A stretch of 45,901 nucleotides of DNA from Deltaproteobacteria bacterium (GTDB lineage: Bacteria > Bdellovibrionota > UBA1018): positions 1-45,901 of the forward strand of contig JABDFB010000005.1 in the NCBI GenBank assembly GCA_013286765.1, written 5' to 3'. Positions 34,898 through 43,507 of the stretch are shown here, one piece after another; the stretch's first letter is position 1, and every line of letters begins with the position of its first letter. Under the pieces are notes generated by a model, which searched no databases, was not told where the DNA came from, and saw only the letters and a list, made by a program, of their open reading frames with translations. Made by a program: the position numbers and the translations under genes.

Positions 34898-34940
34898 AAT
34901 GGTCACCCATATACCCATATAAGACGATAATTTAATTAAC

Positions 34941-37174
34941 TTAAGATGTGTAAAAACGATCCGTTTGGAGTTTTCCATCCGATTCGAAGAACTTTTTCAG
35001 ACAATAATTCTCAGGTTTTTTCAAACCGGGGTCTTCTTGTAATAATTCCAGAGCATCATCTCTTGCTATCAACAACCAACCCTGATCTCTTACCAAATCT
35101 GCTACGCGAAAAGGCAATCCACCTGCTTGACGCGTGCCCAGAAATTCGCCTGGACCGCGAATCGACAAATCTGCCTCTGCAATCGCAAATCCGTCATTAG
35201 ATTTTTCGAGTACTCCTAGACGTTCCGTCATCGGACCTGAATGGGTACATAAAAAACAGTAAGACTGATCGCGACCTCTCCCTACGCGGCCCCTCAATTG
35301 ATGGAGCTGCGAAAGACCAAATCGATCGGCGTGCTCAATGACCATTACCGTGGCGTTTGGAACATCTACTCCTACCTCTACAACCGTAGTAGAAACTAGT
35401 ATTTGGATCTTCCCAGACTTAAAACCATCCATTACAGCTGCTTTTTGCTCAGCTTTCATTTCCCCGTGTAATAAACCTACAGAATAGTTCGGAAAGTGAA
35501 TATTTGCTAAATTCTCCGCCTCTGCCACAGCAGCTTTCAATTCAGTAAATCCTTCTGCGTCACTCTCATTAATTAAAGGATAGATAAAGTAGGCCTGCTT
35601 TCCGCCCTTTAATTCTCGTGTAATAGCCTGGTAAGCTTCCTTTCGATGCCCAAGATTCTTAACGACCCGGGTAATAATAGGTGTTCTTCCAGGAGGAAGT
35701 TCACGAATTGAGGAAACACTCAAATCTCCAAATGCACTGAGCGCAAGTGTTCTGGGGATGGGTGTGGCTGTCAGAATCAACGAATGGGGTAACGTACTCA
35801 CGCCAGTATTCGGATCGATCTTTTGACCTTTATTTCGAAGTGTTCTTCTCTGCTCAACCCCGAAGCGATGTTGTTCATCAATAATGACGAAAGATAAATG
35901 AGCGAAGGAAACAGGATCCTCAAGTAACGCATGCGTTCCGATTAGAAGCAGAGGGTCTCCTGAACTCAGATTCTGTTGAATCAAAGTTCGATCAGATAAG
36001 GAGGTACGTCCGGTGAGCAAAAAAGACTTCATTTGTTGACCGAATAACTTTCGAGCATTCTGATAGTGCTGTTCCGATAAAATCTCGGTCGGAGCCATTA
36101 GCGCTACCTGCCCCCCCCATTTCAAGAATTGCAGCTGCGGCAAGCAAAGCCACGACGGTTTTACCAGCACCCACGTCACCTTGAATAAGACGATTCATTG
36201 GGTAGGGTTTAGAAAAGTCGGCTAAAATTTCGTCTAACGCTTGTTTCTGGACAGCAGTTAGCTGGAAGGGCAGTTTTGCCACCAGTGCCGTAGGCGGGAC
36301 TAGCGGTGTCGGTAAGATTGGTGCGCCTATATGTTGTTCCTGAAGTCGTCGTCTGAGAACTAAATATTCGAACTTAAAAAATTCCCCATAAATCAAACGC
36401 CTATGTGCAGGACTATCGAAAGCGCTTAGTTGTTCCAAGCCGTAATTCTTGTCCTCTGGAGGAAAATGGATATTTCTGACTGCGTCGGGCAGAGACGACA
36501 AATTTCTTTTGGTGAGCAAATAAGAAGGCAGATCCTCCTGAATCAGATCACCGAACTGATCTAGAGCGTGCCAGAGAATGGTCCGTAAGGTTCGAGTCGA
36601 GATTCCTTCAATCTCAATATAGATAGGAACAACTCTGCCAAAATGACGTTCTGCATTCTGGCCTTGAGTCTTTTCTTGAGACTTCTCTTGAGAATTCTGA
36701 TGATAGGAGCTAGCACCCCAGTTTAACTCTGGGTGAACCATTTCCGGTTGATTGTTATAAAACTTTACTTTTCCCGTAGCCACCAGATTGGTCCCAGGAA
36801 TTAATCTCTTTTGCAAACCCGGAGGAACGTAGAACCACTTTAGCCTGAGCGTCCCGCCCCGCGAATCCGTGCATCGGGCCTCTAGAATCGAGCGGCCTAA
36901 TTTTTGAATTGGAATCGATCGCACTCCTAAAACCGTCAACGATGTTGTGGCTTTTTCGCCTTCCTGCAAATGGCCAATTTCTCTTATTGCAGTACGGTCT
37001 TCGTAAAGTCGTGGAAAAAAATAAAGAAGATCTTTGACAGTTTCAATCTCTCGGCTGGAAAAAAACACTCGCTAACCTAGGCCCAACTCCCTTTACAAAC
37101 TGGACCGAAGGATTTCTATCCCTATTCGTACTTGATCTGGATAATTTGGTAATGGATTTGTCCTTTTGGAGCAT
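34941..37174 (-). pseudogene. recG: ATP-dependent DNA helicase RecG, interrupted by two frameshifts
   Basis: RecG remodels stalled replication forks and Holliday junctions. Three frames together make a full-length protein. Frame one opens at ATG 37174 inside the end of greA and encodes NPSVQFVKGVGPRLA, the family's N-terminal helix-hairpin motif. At the T7 run (37059-37065) the frame shifts into IETVKDLLYFFPRLYED, the wedge domain and Walker A GDVGAGKT. At the G8 run (36111-36118) it shifts again into QVALMAPTEILSEQHY, the DEQH box (VIIDEQHRFGVEQRR), ARGRVGRG-type motif VI (HQLRGRVGRG) and the C-terminus. Removing one base from each run restores a continuous reading frame of normal length. 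Either the run lengths are assembly errors and the gene is intact, or it is broken or read by slippage. Confidence 0.9.
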
Positions 37175-37601
37175 TCACTATAACTTCGTCCCCTTCTTTT
37201 CTACCAATCAAAGCTCGAGCCAAAGGTGAGGTAATTCCGATCTTATTATTTTTGATATCGGCCTCATCAACACCTACTATCGTAAATGTAACTTGCTTTC
37301 CACTCTCAAGCTCTTCTAGGTCCAGGGTCGCGCCAAATACAACATTGGTTGACTTAATCGAGGTAGGATCAATTACCAAGGCTCTTGCGAGCTTACCATT
37401 GATATCCTGAATCCTGCCCTCAATAAATCCTTGGCGTTCTTTAGCTGCACTATAGTCCGCATTTTCAGATAAATCACCATGCCCTCGAGCAATCTCAATA
37501 GCTTTGACAACTGCTGGACGTTCTACGGTAACTAGCTGTTTTAACTCGTCTTCTAGTAACTTCTTTCCCTTTACTGTCATCGGGATTTTATCACCGCTCA
37601 T
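37122..37601 (-). CDS. greA: Transcription elongation factor GreA
   Basis: GreA rescues backtracked RNA polymerase by stimulating transcript cleavage. The 159-residue protein has the N-terminal coiled coil with MTVKGKKLLEDELKQL and GDLSENADYSAAKERQGFIEGR, which carries the acidic Asp-Glu tip, and the C-terminal FKBP-like domain (IGITSPLARALIGRKEGDEV). ATG 37601 is chosen over the TTG at 37610; GAGG lies just upstream. The last 53 nt overlap the reconstructed start of recG. Confidence 0.95.
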   Translation of the reverse strand: MSGDKIPMTVKGKKLLEDELKQLVTVERPAVVKAIEIARGHGDLSENADYSAAKERQGFIEGRIQDINGKLARALVIDPTSIKSTNVVFGATLDLEELESGKQVTFTIVGVDEADIKNNKIGITSPLARALIGRKEGDEVIVNAPKGQIHYQIIQIKYE

Positions 37602-37849
37602 AGACCTCAACAGCTAACATAATTGACCATTAAAGCAAGTCAAAGAATGGAAGCAAAGCAATCCAAAAAACAAATAACACATCAGACCAGAAACACTCGC
37701 AATGCAGAGTCAGCCGGAGTCGGGACGAAGATTCGTAACACTCGGAATATTATTATTTATTCGATATTTTCAAAATCGGATGTTAACCTGACTGTACGAC
37801 ATTTGACCAGTCTACTTTAGTAATTTAAGATTATGCCGATGGTGAATAT

Positions 37850-40381
37850 ATGAGTCAAACTATGCTGAAAACCGACAATTCCAGTTTAGAACTTAATTCA
37901 AAAACGACACCCCTACAGAAATGGATCTATCTCTGTTTCTTTTTGAGCGGAATGAATGCGCTAATCTATGAAGTCTCTTGGCTGAATCGCATCCAACTCA
38001 TCATGGGTCATACCGTCTATTCATTGTCTACCACACTCGCTGCCTATATGAGCGGTCTCGCTCTCGGTTCTCTTTATGTCCCCAAACTAAAAAGATCAGG
38101 AGTTAATGCTCTTTATCTTTACTTGGTGGCGGAGCTCCTCATCGGTATTTATGGTTTACTCTTTTATCCCCTCTTAAAACTCACCCAAATTCCTTATGAT
38201 TTTTTGGTGTCGCTTACCCAACTTTCTTTACTAAGCACAAGCCTCATTCAATTTGTTTTTTGCACCATTCTGATCATTATACCGACGTTTTTAATGGGGA
38301 CGACACTTCCGCTCATCGGTCCTTACATTTATCCTGAAAAAAACGAAATCTCTCGAAAACTCCCGATTCTCTATGCCTATAATACGCTCGGCGCTATGTT
38401 TGGTTGTTTCGCTACCGGCTTTTTCATCCTTCCAATTCTTGGGTACACAAAGACTGTTTTATTTGCTGCCGCCGTCAATATCGGGCTCTACTTTATCGTA
38501 AACTTCTTGGCCGACTTGAAGCAGGGTGGAGGAATGGCGGAACAATCCTTCCCCTCTTTAAGAGCCGCACTCAAAGCCTTCTTGAAAATTTTAATACCCG
38601 AAAAACGCTCAGCCCAGCAACGCCCCTATTCGGCCGCGTCGGATTATCCAGACTTCATTACTCTCTTTATTTCAGGTTTTGCGTCCATGTTGATTCAAGT
38701 GGTTTGGGGCCGCATGACCTCTTTATGCTTTGGGCCGACCGTCTACGTTTTTCCAGTCGTCACCACCGTCGTCCTTGCCGGAATCGTTCTTGGAAGCTGG
38801 GCATGGCGCAAACTCAGCGTAAATCCAATGACCGCGGACAGAATTTTTGTACTTTTGCCACTTGCCTCTGGATTAGCACTCATGGCAGGGAACCTATTGT
38901 TTACTCAGGCACCCCGATCAGTGCTCGGTTTAGATGAAATTATGAATCCGGGATTTATCGCCAGAACCGTATTGGCCTATTCTTGGGAATTTGGTTGCCT
39001 GTTAGTGCCCGCAACCCTGATTGGCGCGCTCTTTCCCGCCGCCGTCACGAGACTTACCCGAGAGCAAGACTCAGATGAAGGAACCCGTTCAATCGGTATC
39101 GGCTACGCACTCAATATTTTAGGATTGATGTCAGGTGCACTCTTAGGATCATTCATCCTACTACCTTACCTAGGAATCGAACACATCTCTCAAGGGTTAG
39201 CGATTATTCTTTTCGCACTCTCAGCCCTACTTGCCATCAGCGTCACTCGGCAGTCACAAGCAGCTGTTGCCATCATCGCAATCGGCGGCATCAGTATGCT
39301 TATTTTTCCTTCCTTTAACTGGAATCTCCTGACCTCCGGTTTTTTCTATAACCGCTATCGAAAAATTACGAGCGAATCCATTTGGGAATCGGGATGGAAT
39401 AATAAAGTTGCCTTCTTGAGTATCCGAGCTCCTGTTATTGCACGAAATGATGATCCACACGCAACCATCAGTATCCATCAGGGGCGCCTCGACAAGACAT
39501 ATCGAAATTTCAAAGTGAACGGTAAAGTCGACGGCACCAATTCCGGCGATCTAAAAACCACCCGATTACTCAGCGCTTTCCCCGCACTCTTTAATGCTGA
39601 AGCTCGTTCTGCATTGATCATCGGCTTGGGAACAGGATCTACGGCAGCGCAAGCACTCCGTTACCCCAGAATGGAAAAAGTGAAGATCATCGAGCTCTCG
39701 TCAGCAATGATTGAGTTTTCTAAAAAATATTTTAGCAATGTCGACGGTGACATCTGGGACGACTCCAGACTAAGTATTGAACAACGAGACGGCCGCGATT
39801 ACTTAGATCATACTCGTGAAACTTATGATGTGATCGTTTCTGAGCCTTCTAACCCTTGGGTCGATGGGGTAGCTAGCCTATTCACCAAAGAATTTTATGA
39901 GTCTGTTTCAAAACGGCTCAACCCGGGTGGCATTGCCTCACTGTGGTTCCATTCTTATGGTTTGGATTGCCAGTCAGTCCAGAGCGTTTTCTCCGCCGCT
40001 GCAGAAGTGTTTCCATCGATGCTTGTGTTTAAGCAAGGTGGTGATTTCTTTATTATGGCTTCGAAAGATCCAGACGGACTAAAACCACGACGCTTACCTA
40101 AAGAAGCCTCCGTTCTTGAAACCATTCTGCTCGAAGAAAGCGATATTTCACCAACAACCGATGTCGCTGACAATTACAGAAAGCTGATGGAAAAAACTCT
40201 GATCTTCGATCGCGACGGCGCGATGAACTTGAATGTCATTGCTCCTACAAACGAAGACGACAATCAATATCTGCAATTCCGTTCCGGCCGCACCTACCAC
40301 ACAGGTATCAGCTGTGCGGATTTGCCAGGATCGGCTTCGAAGGATCTGATTGCGAAGTATAGTTATATGATTTTGCAGTAA
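37850..40381 (+). CDS. Membrane protein fused to a spermidine synthase-like domain
   Basis: An 843-residue fusion. Residues about 25-480 hold many hydrophobic helices in a transporter-like layout, starting near FFLSGMNALIYEVSWLNRIQ, a segment typical of the MFS-fused spermidine synthase group. Residues about 500-740 form a methyltransferase-like spermidine synthase domain with IIGLGTGSTA, a ribose-binding Glu strand (KIIELSSAMIEF) and YDVIVSEPSNPWVDGVA. The SEPSNPW motif takes the place of the catalytic Asp region of true spermidine synthases, so aminopropyl transfer is uncertain. No speD or polyamine genes are near. It stands alone with 240 bp upstream where I see no gene. Confidence 0.8.
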   Translation: MSQTMLKTDNSSLELNSKTTPLQKWIYLCFFLSGMNALIYEVSWLNRIQLIMGHTVYSLSTTLAAYMSGLALGSLYVPKLKRSGVNALYLYLVAELLIGIYGLLFYPLLKLTQIPYDFLVSLTQLSLLSTSLIQFVFCTILIIIPTFLMGTTLPLIGPYIYPEKNEISRKLPILYAYNTLGAMFGCFATGFFILPILGYTKTVLFAAAVNIGLYFIVNFLADLKQGGGMAEQSFPSLRAALKAFLKILIPEKRSAQQRPYSAASDYPDFITLFISGFASMLIQVVWGRMTSLCFGPTVYVFPVVTTVVLAGIVLGSWAWRKLSVNPMTADRIFVLLPLASGLALMAGNLLFTQAPRSVLGLDEIMNPGFIARTVLAYSWEFGCLLVPATLIGALFPAAVTRLTREQDSDEGTRSIGIGYALNILGLMSGALLGSFILLPYLGIEHISQGLAIILFALSALLAISVTRQSQAAVAIIAIGGISMLIFPSFNWNLLTSGFFYNRYRKITSESIWESGWNNKVAFLSIRAPVIARNDDPHATISIHQGRLDKTYRNFKVNGKVDGTNSGDLKTTRLLSAFPALFNAEARSALIIGLGTGSTAAQALRYPRMEKVKIIELSSAMIEFSKKYFSNVDGDIWDDSRLSIEQRDGRDYLDHTRETYDVIVSEPSNPWVDGVASLFTKEFYESVSKRLNPGGIASLWFHSYGLDCQSVQSVFSAAAEVFPSMLVFKQGGDFFIMASKDPDGLKPRRLPKEASVLETILLEESDISPTTDVADNYRKLMEKTLIFDRDGAMNLNVIAPTNEDDNQYLQFRSGRTYHTGISCADLPGSASKDLIAKYSYMILQ

Positions 40382-40506
40382 CTATTCAAGCCGTTGCGGA
40401 AATTATAGCGCAATAAGAACAAGTGCAAAAATTCGTAGAGTTATATCAACTCTTTAGATTGAACCCTCTAATTGATTCTTTCTAAATAATAATATAGAAA
40501 CAGAAT

Positions 40507-41895
40507 ATGAAAAAGTTACTCATAAGAGCGACCTCTGGACTTTTAGGTTTTTTAGTATTCCTTGGCACAACTCCTTCTCGAGGAGACTGGCAAAACTGCT
40601 CAACAGCAAATTACGCAGCACTTAAAGCGTTTTCCGAAAATGATACTGCCCTATTACAACAAGCCAACAGATCTTTTGAGGACAAATTTTCAATTATCAC
40701 ATCAGACATCAGAGGCACGAGCGCCGATAATATCTCGAGATTAAAAAGAACCTTTCTTGAAAAGAGACCAGGCTTCGAAAAATTCCTAACTGAAGCTGAA
40801 CAATACTTACCTTCTATCTTAGGACAATTGTCCTTTGAAACTGAGACACGGCTCGGATCGCTAGGAAGAATTTTAGACAGTGGATCAATACAAAGTATCG
40901 ACGAAAGAATGCGGATAGGAACCACTTCATTGGGGAGGAAGAAATCGAGTGCCACTACAGCTACTGAAGATGGTGCAATAGGTGAACAGGATGTTGTTTT
41001 TTTAGCTATTAGGGAGCCTTTTACCTCGAAATATGCCCAAACTTTTGGTGACGCTACTCTAACTTTTGATACCGCTCGTATTATTGATAAAGGCTACTTC
41101 TCGCCTTTCGCGTTTGCTGCAGGACTAGGGGTCATGCACTGGGTACATCCTAGCTGGAATATTTCCTGTGGTTTTTCAACGTATAAACAGTGGGTATTTG
41201 GCGGCCAGGATGCGTTTCATGAGTTACTGAAACTCTCCATTGCACAAATCTTATGGGAAAAAGAGTTGGATGGACGAGACAAGATGCTGATTCCACATCT
41301 TGAAAAATTGATTACTGAATATGATAGACCATATCGTCGTCTTCAAGAGGGGCACCGTATCAAGACACTTAATGGGGAAGATTCTTCATTCGAAAACCTC
41401 ATCCGATCGGAAGCTATTAAATTGGAACCTGTTTTCGCTACGTACCAGCAGTCTCCGAATTTCGATTCTGCCTATTTTAGAAGTAGACTGTCTGCATCCA
41501 AAGGACGTTGGGATGGGACACCTGTCACAATGGATATCGACAATATCTTGCGTGCATATCAAGGCTTTCCCAGTGGACCCGGCGAATTACCACCATCTGT
41601 AACTTCCTACCCTCAGTTTTGGGAATTCAAAGTTCCCAGGGAACTTTCCTTAGACTCTTTAAGGTCAATAGCCATTCCATTTGAGTGCGAAGAAGCGCCG
41701 TCACCTGAATTGATGCCTGTAAGGTATGAACAGACACCTATGTGGTGCGCTGGGGCTTTGGAAGAGATACAAAAATACAGTGCTCGCACTGGCAGAAAAT
41801 TTCGAAAATATAGAGCCTTTCACCGGGTACACAAGGAAGTAACAGTATTTGAATTTATAGATACTGATTCTGCTTCTGCTAAAGAGGAACTATAA
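40507..41895 (+). CDS. Exported protein, possibly ADP-ribosyltransferase-like
   Basis: A 462-residue protein I cannot assign with confidence. It has a signal peptide (1-26) and four Cys in the mature part, which could form disulfides. The segment 108-130 (LSFETETRLGSLGRIL then DSGSIQS) and the segment 162-200 (DVVFLAIRE, YAQTFGDATLTFD, YFSPF) recall the pattern of ART-fold toxins and transferases: a first strand, 'sIL..GsI', then 'YGd...l.f'. That resemblance is by eye and weak. The C-terminus is acidic. The gene is AT-rich and separated from the upstream gene by 125 bp. Its stop lies 3 nt from the stop of the convergent ATPase gene. Confidence 0.5.
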   Translation: MKKLLIRATSGLLGFLVFLGTTPSRGDWQNCSTANYAALKAFSENDTALLQQANRSFEDKFSIITSDIRGTSADNISRLKRTFLEKRPGFEKFLTEAEQYLPSILGQLSFETETRLGSLGRILDSGSIQSIDERMRIGTTSLGRKKSSATTATEDGAIGEQDVVFLAIREPFTSKYAQTFGDATLTFDTARIIDKGYFSPFAFAAGLGVMHWVHPSWNISCGFSTYKQWVFGGQDAFHELLKLSIAQILWEKELDGRDKMLIPHLEKLITEYDRPYRRLQEGHRIKTLNGEDSSFENLIRSEAIKLEPVFATYQQSPNFDSAYFRSRLSASKGRWDGTPVTMDIDNILRAYQGFPSGPGELPPSVTSYPQFWEFKVPRELSLDSLRSIAIPFECEEAPSPELMPVRYEQTPMWCAGALEEIQKYSARTGRKFRKYRAFHRVHKEVTVFEFIDTDSASAKEEL

Positions 41896-41898
41896 TAA

Positions 41899-43101
41899 TT
41901 AGCTGGATTGGATTATCCGATTTGGTTTTCTCGGATCAAGATTTTTAAAAAAGTCGTCGATCGGCAGACATAAAATATCATGGTGCATCTCTCGCTGAGC
42001 GCCTCTGTATAGAAAAATCTGCTTTGATTCAGGGTAGTCCTCGGCAAAAGTCCGGAGAGCACGAAGGTCTTCAGTACGAATTCGATTGGAATTTTTTACT
42101 TCGATGGCAATAAATTCTTCTTTTCCGTAGACAACAAAATCAACCTCAACTCCGGAGCGAGTTCGCCAGTAGGAGAGTGTCAACTTTGGGTCTTTTATAC
42201 TGATCCAAGCGCGCAAATGTTGGTAGACTAATGTCTCCAAAGCAATTCCTGCTATGTTTTCGGGGGTGTCAAGTGGACCGGTGGGTCGAAGTGAGCGATA
42301 AACCCCAGTATCGAAGTAGTAAAACTTCGGGTGTGTAGATAATTCCCGCTTTGCCCGTTTTTGGAATACGCTTAAACGTGAGCCAATAAGCAAGTCCTCA
42401 ATCAATTCGACAAAACCCTCAGCTGTCTTTTGTTCAATCTGACACTCACGCCCCATTGCACTGATGTTAAGCGATGACCCTTGAGAAAAGGACATCACTT
42501 CTAAAAATCTCGAAAAATTTCCCAGATTTCTGACCAATCTTTCTTGTAGAACTTCTTCTCTGAGATAGGTTCCAATATAAGACTGAAGAGAGTTACTAGC
42601 ATCTTCGGAATTCCAGACAACTGGGAGCGTTCCAATTTCCAGAGCTCTTTCTAAATCCCAATGCCGATCCAGCTCAGTAGCCATGAAGGGATGAAATTGA
42701 ATAGTATGAGCTCGTCCAGCTAGTAGATCAGCTCCCGCTGTCTTTAGCTTTCGACTGGAAGAGCCTGTAAGAATAAAACGAAGATTTTTACCTTGGGGTT
42801 TTTCCAAGAGATCATGCACTACACTCAGAAGCGCAGGTACTTTCTGTACTTCATCTATTACAATCGAAGGAAGGTTGTTATCTTGTTGACTACCAACACC
42901 GGCTACCAACGCTATTAGAGACTCTGGATTTGCAGAATATTTTGCAAATTCGCTGGGTAATAATAAATTTACAAAAATAGCGCCTGGAAATTTCTGTCTA
43001 AGAAATTGCGTTTTTCCAGTCCCACGAGGGCCAAATAAGAAGAAGCTGTCTCGATCCGGAGTTTTGCAAAATCGAGTTAATAACTCTAACATGAGTCTCA
43101 T
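41899..43101 (-). CDS. AAA-type ATPase with DUF4143 domain
   Basis: A 400-residue protein of the AAA_14/DUF4143 group. Walker A is GPRGTGKT (24-31), Walker B is IVIDEVQKVP, and a sensor strand FILTGSSSRKLK follows. The C-terminal DUF4143 part contains GVEVDFVVYG...FIAIEVKNS, an E/D...ExK arrangement that resembles PD-(D/E)xK nuclease cores. These ATPases are common in bacteria and archaea, but their role is not settled. The ATG at 43101 is chosen over TTG 43128; it lies at the edge of a perfect palindrome. AT-rich composition and the lack of linked genes suggest an acquired gene. Confidence 0.88.
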   Translation of the reverse strand: MRLMLELLTRFCKTPDRDSFFLFGPRGTGKTQFLRQKFPGAIFVNLLLPSEFAKYSANPESLIALVAGVGSQQDNNLPSIVIDEVQKVPALLSVVHDLLEKPQGKNLRFILTGSSSRKLKTAGADLLAGRAHTIQFHPFMATELDRHWDLERALEIGTLPVVWNSEDASNSLQSYIGTYLREEVLQERLVRNLGNFSRFLEVMSFSQGSSLNISAMGRECQIEQKTAEGFVELIEDLLIGSRLSVFQKRAKRELSTHPKFYYFDTGVYRSLRPTGPLDTPENIAGIALETLVYQHLRAWISIKDPKLTLSYWRTRSGVEVDFVVYGKEEFIAIEVKNSNRIRTEDLRALRTFAEDYPESKQIFLYRGAQREMHHDILCLPIDDFFKNLDPRKPNRIIQSS

Positions 43102-43125
43102 TTTAGAGTTATTAACTCTAAAATG
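43074..43125. promoter_or_regulatory. Paired palindromes over the start of the DUF4143 ATPase gene
   Basis: A perfect 27-nt palindrome (13-nt arms around one base, 43099-43125) ends at the ATPase start codon. Its core 13-mer GAGTTATTAACTC recurs, inverted, at 43074-43086 within codons 5-9. The two centres are 32 bp apart, about three helical turns, as expected for cooperative binding of a dimeric regulator. Confidence 0.55.
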
Positions 43126-43199
43126 CAATAGAATTCAACTTTATCTATAAATACCATAAGTTATCAGGATTTTTGTGTATTTTGACGTCTTCGGATTGA

Positions 43200-43507
43200 C
43201 TATTTAAACTTCTTAAACAACGCCTCAGCTGCGGATTTCAGCTGGTCCTTGCTGGGGCCGGATGCGCCCGTGCCTGCTTTCGTAGGCTTAAAAAGTAATC
43301 ACAAAAGTTCGATTTTTCTTTATCCAAGACCCGATCAGCGTTGGACTCGCGACACTCGTTGTGAGCCGTAACGTCGTAAAATCCGCAATTTTTGCAGACC
43401 TTGGTGTCCTTTCCACATTTTGGGCAGGAATCACCCCTTCCGTAATCCAACTCGCTCAAAGTATTTCCGCACTTCCAGCAAGTGCCACCACTCGAACTAC
43501 CGCTCAC
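43200..43507 (-). CDS. Small zinc-ribbon protein, C-terminus frameshifted
   Basis: A small protein with three CxxC knuckles: CWKCGN, CPKCGK and CKNCGF, followed by the conserved stretch CRESNADRVLDKEKSNFCDYF. This family sits in many delta-proteobacterial genomes without known function. As sequenced the frame ends at 43238 (89 residues). At the T5 run (43290-43294) one extra T would continue the frame as KPTKAGTGASG...LKSAAEALFKKFK to a stop at 43200, a better family-like C-terminus. The start is GTG overlapping the carB stop (GTGA), so it is translationally coupled to carB. Confidence 0.7.

Noticed and set aside
37623..37820. 65-codon frame between greA and the membrane/spermidine synthase gene
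   Set aside because: Lys/Arg/Asn/Thr-rich low-complexity product without a domain or ribosome site; the 240-bp stretch is treated as promoter region.
38404..38937. 177-codon plus-strand frame inside the membrane/spermidine synthase gene
   Set aside because: It is a shifted reading of the larger gene, rich in Arg, Cys and His, with no start signal.
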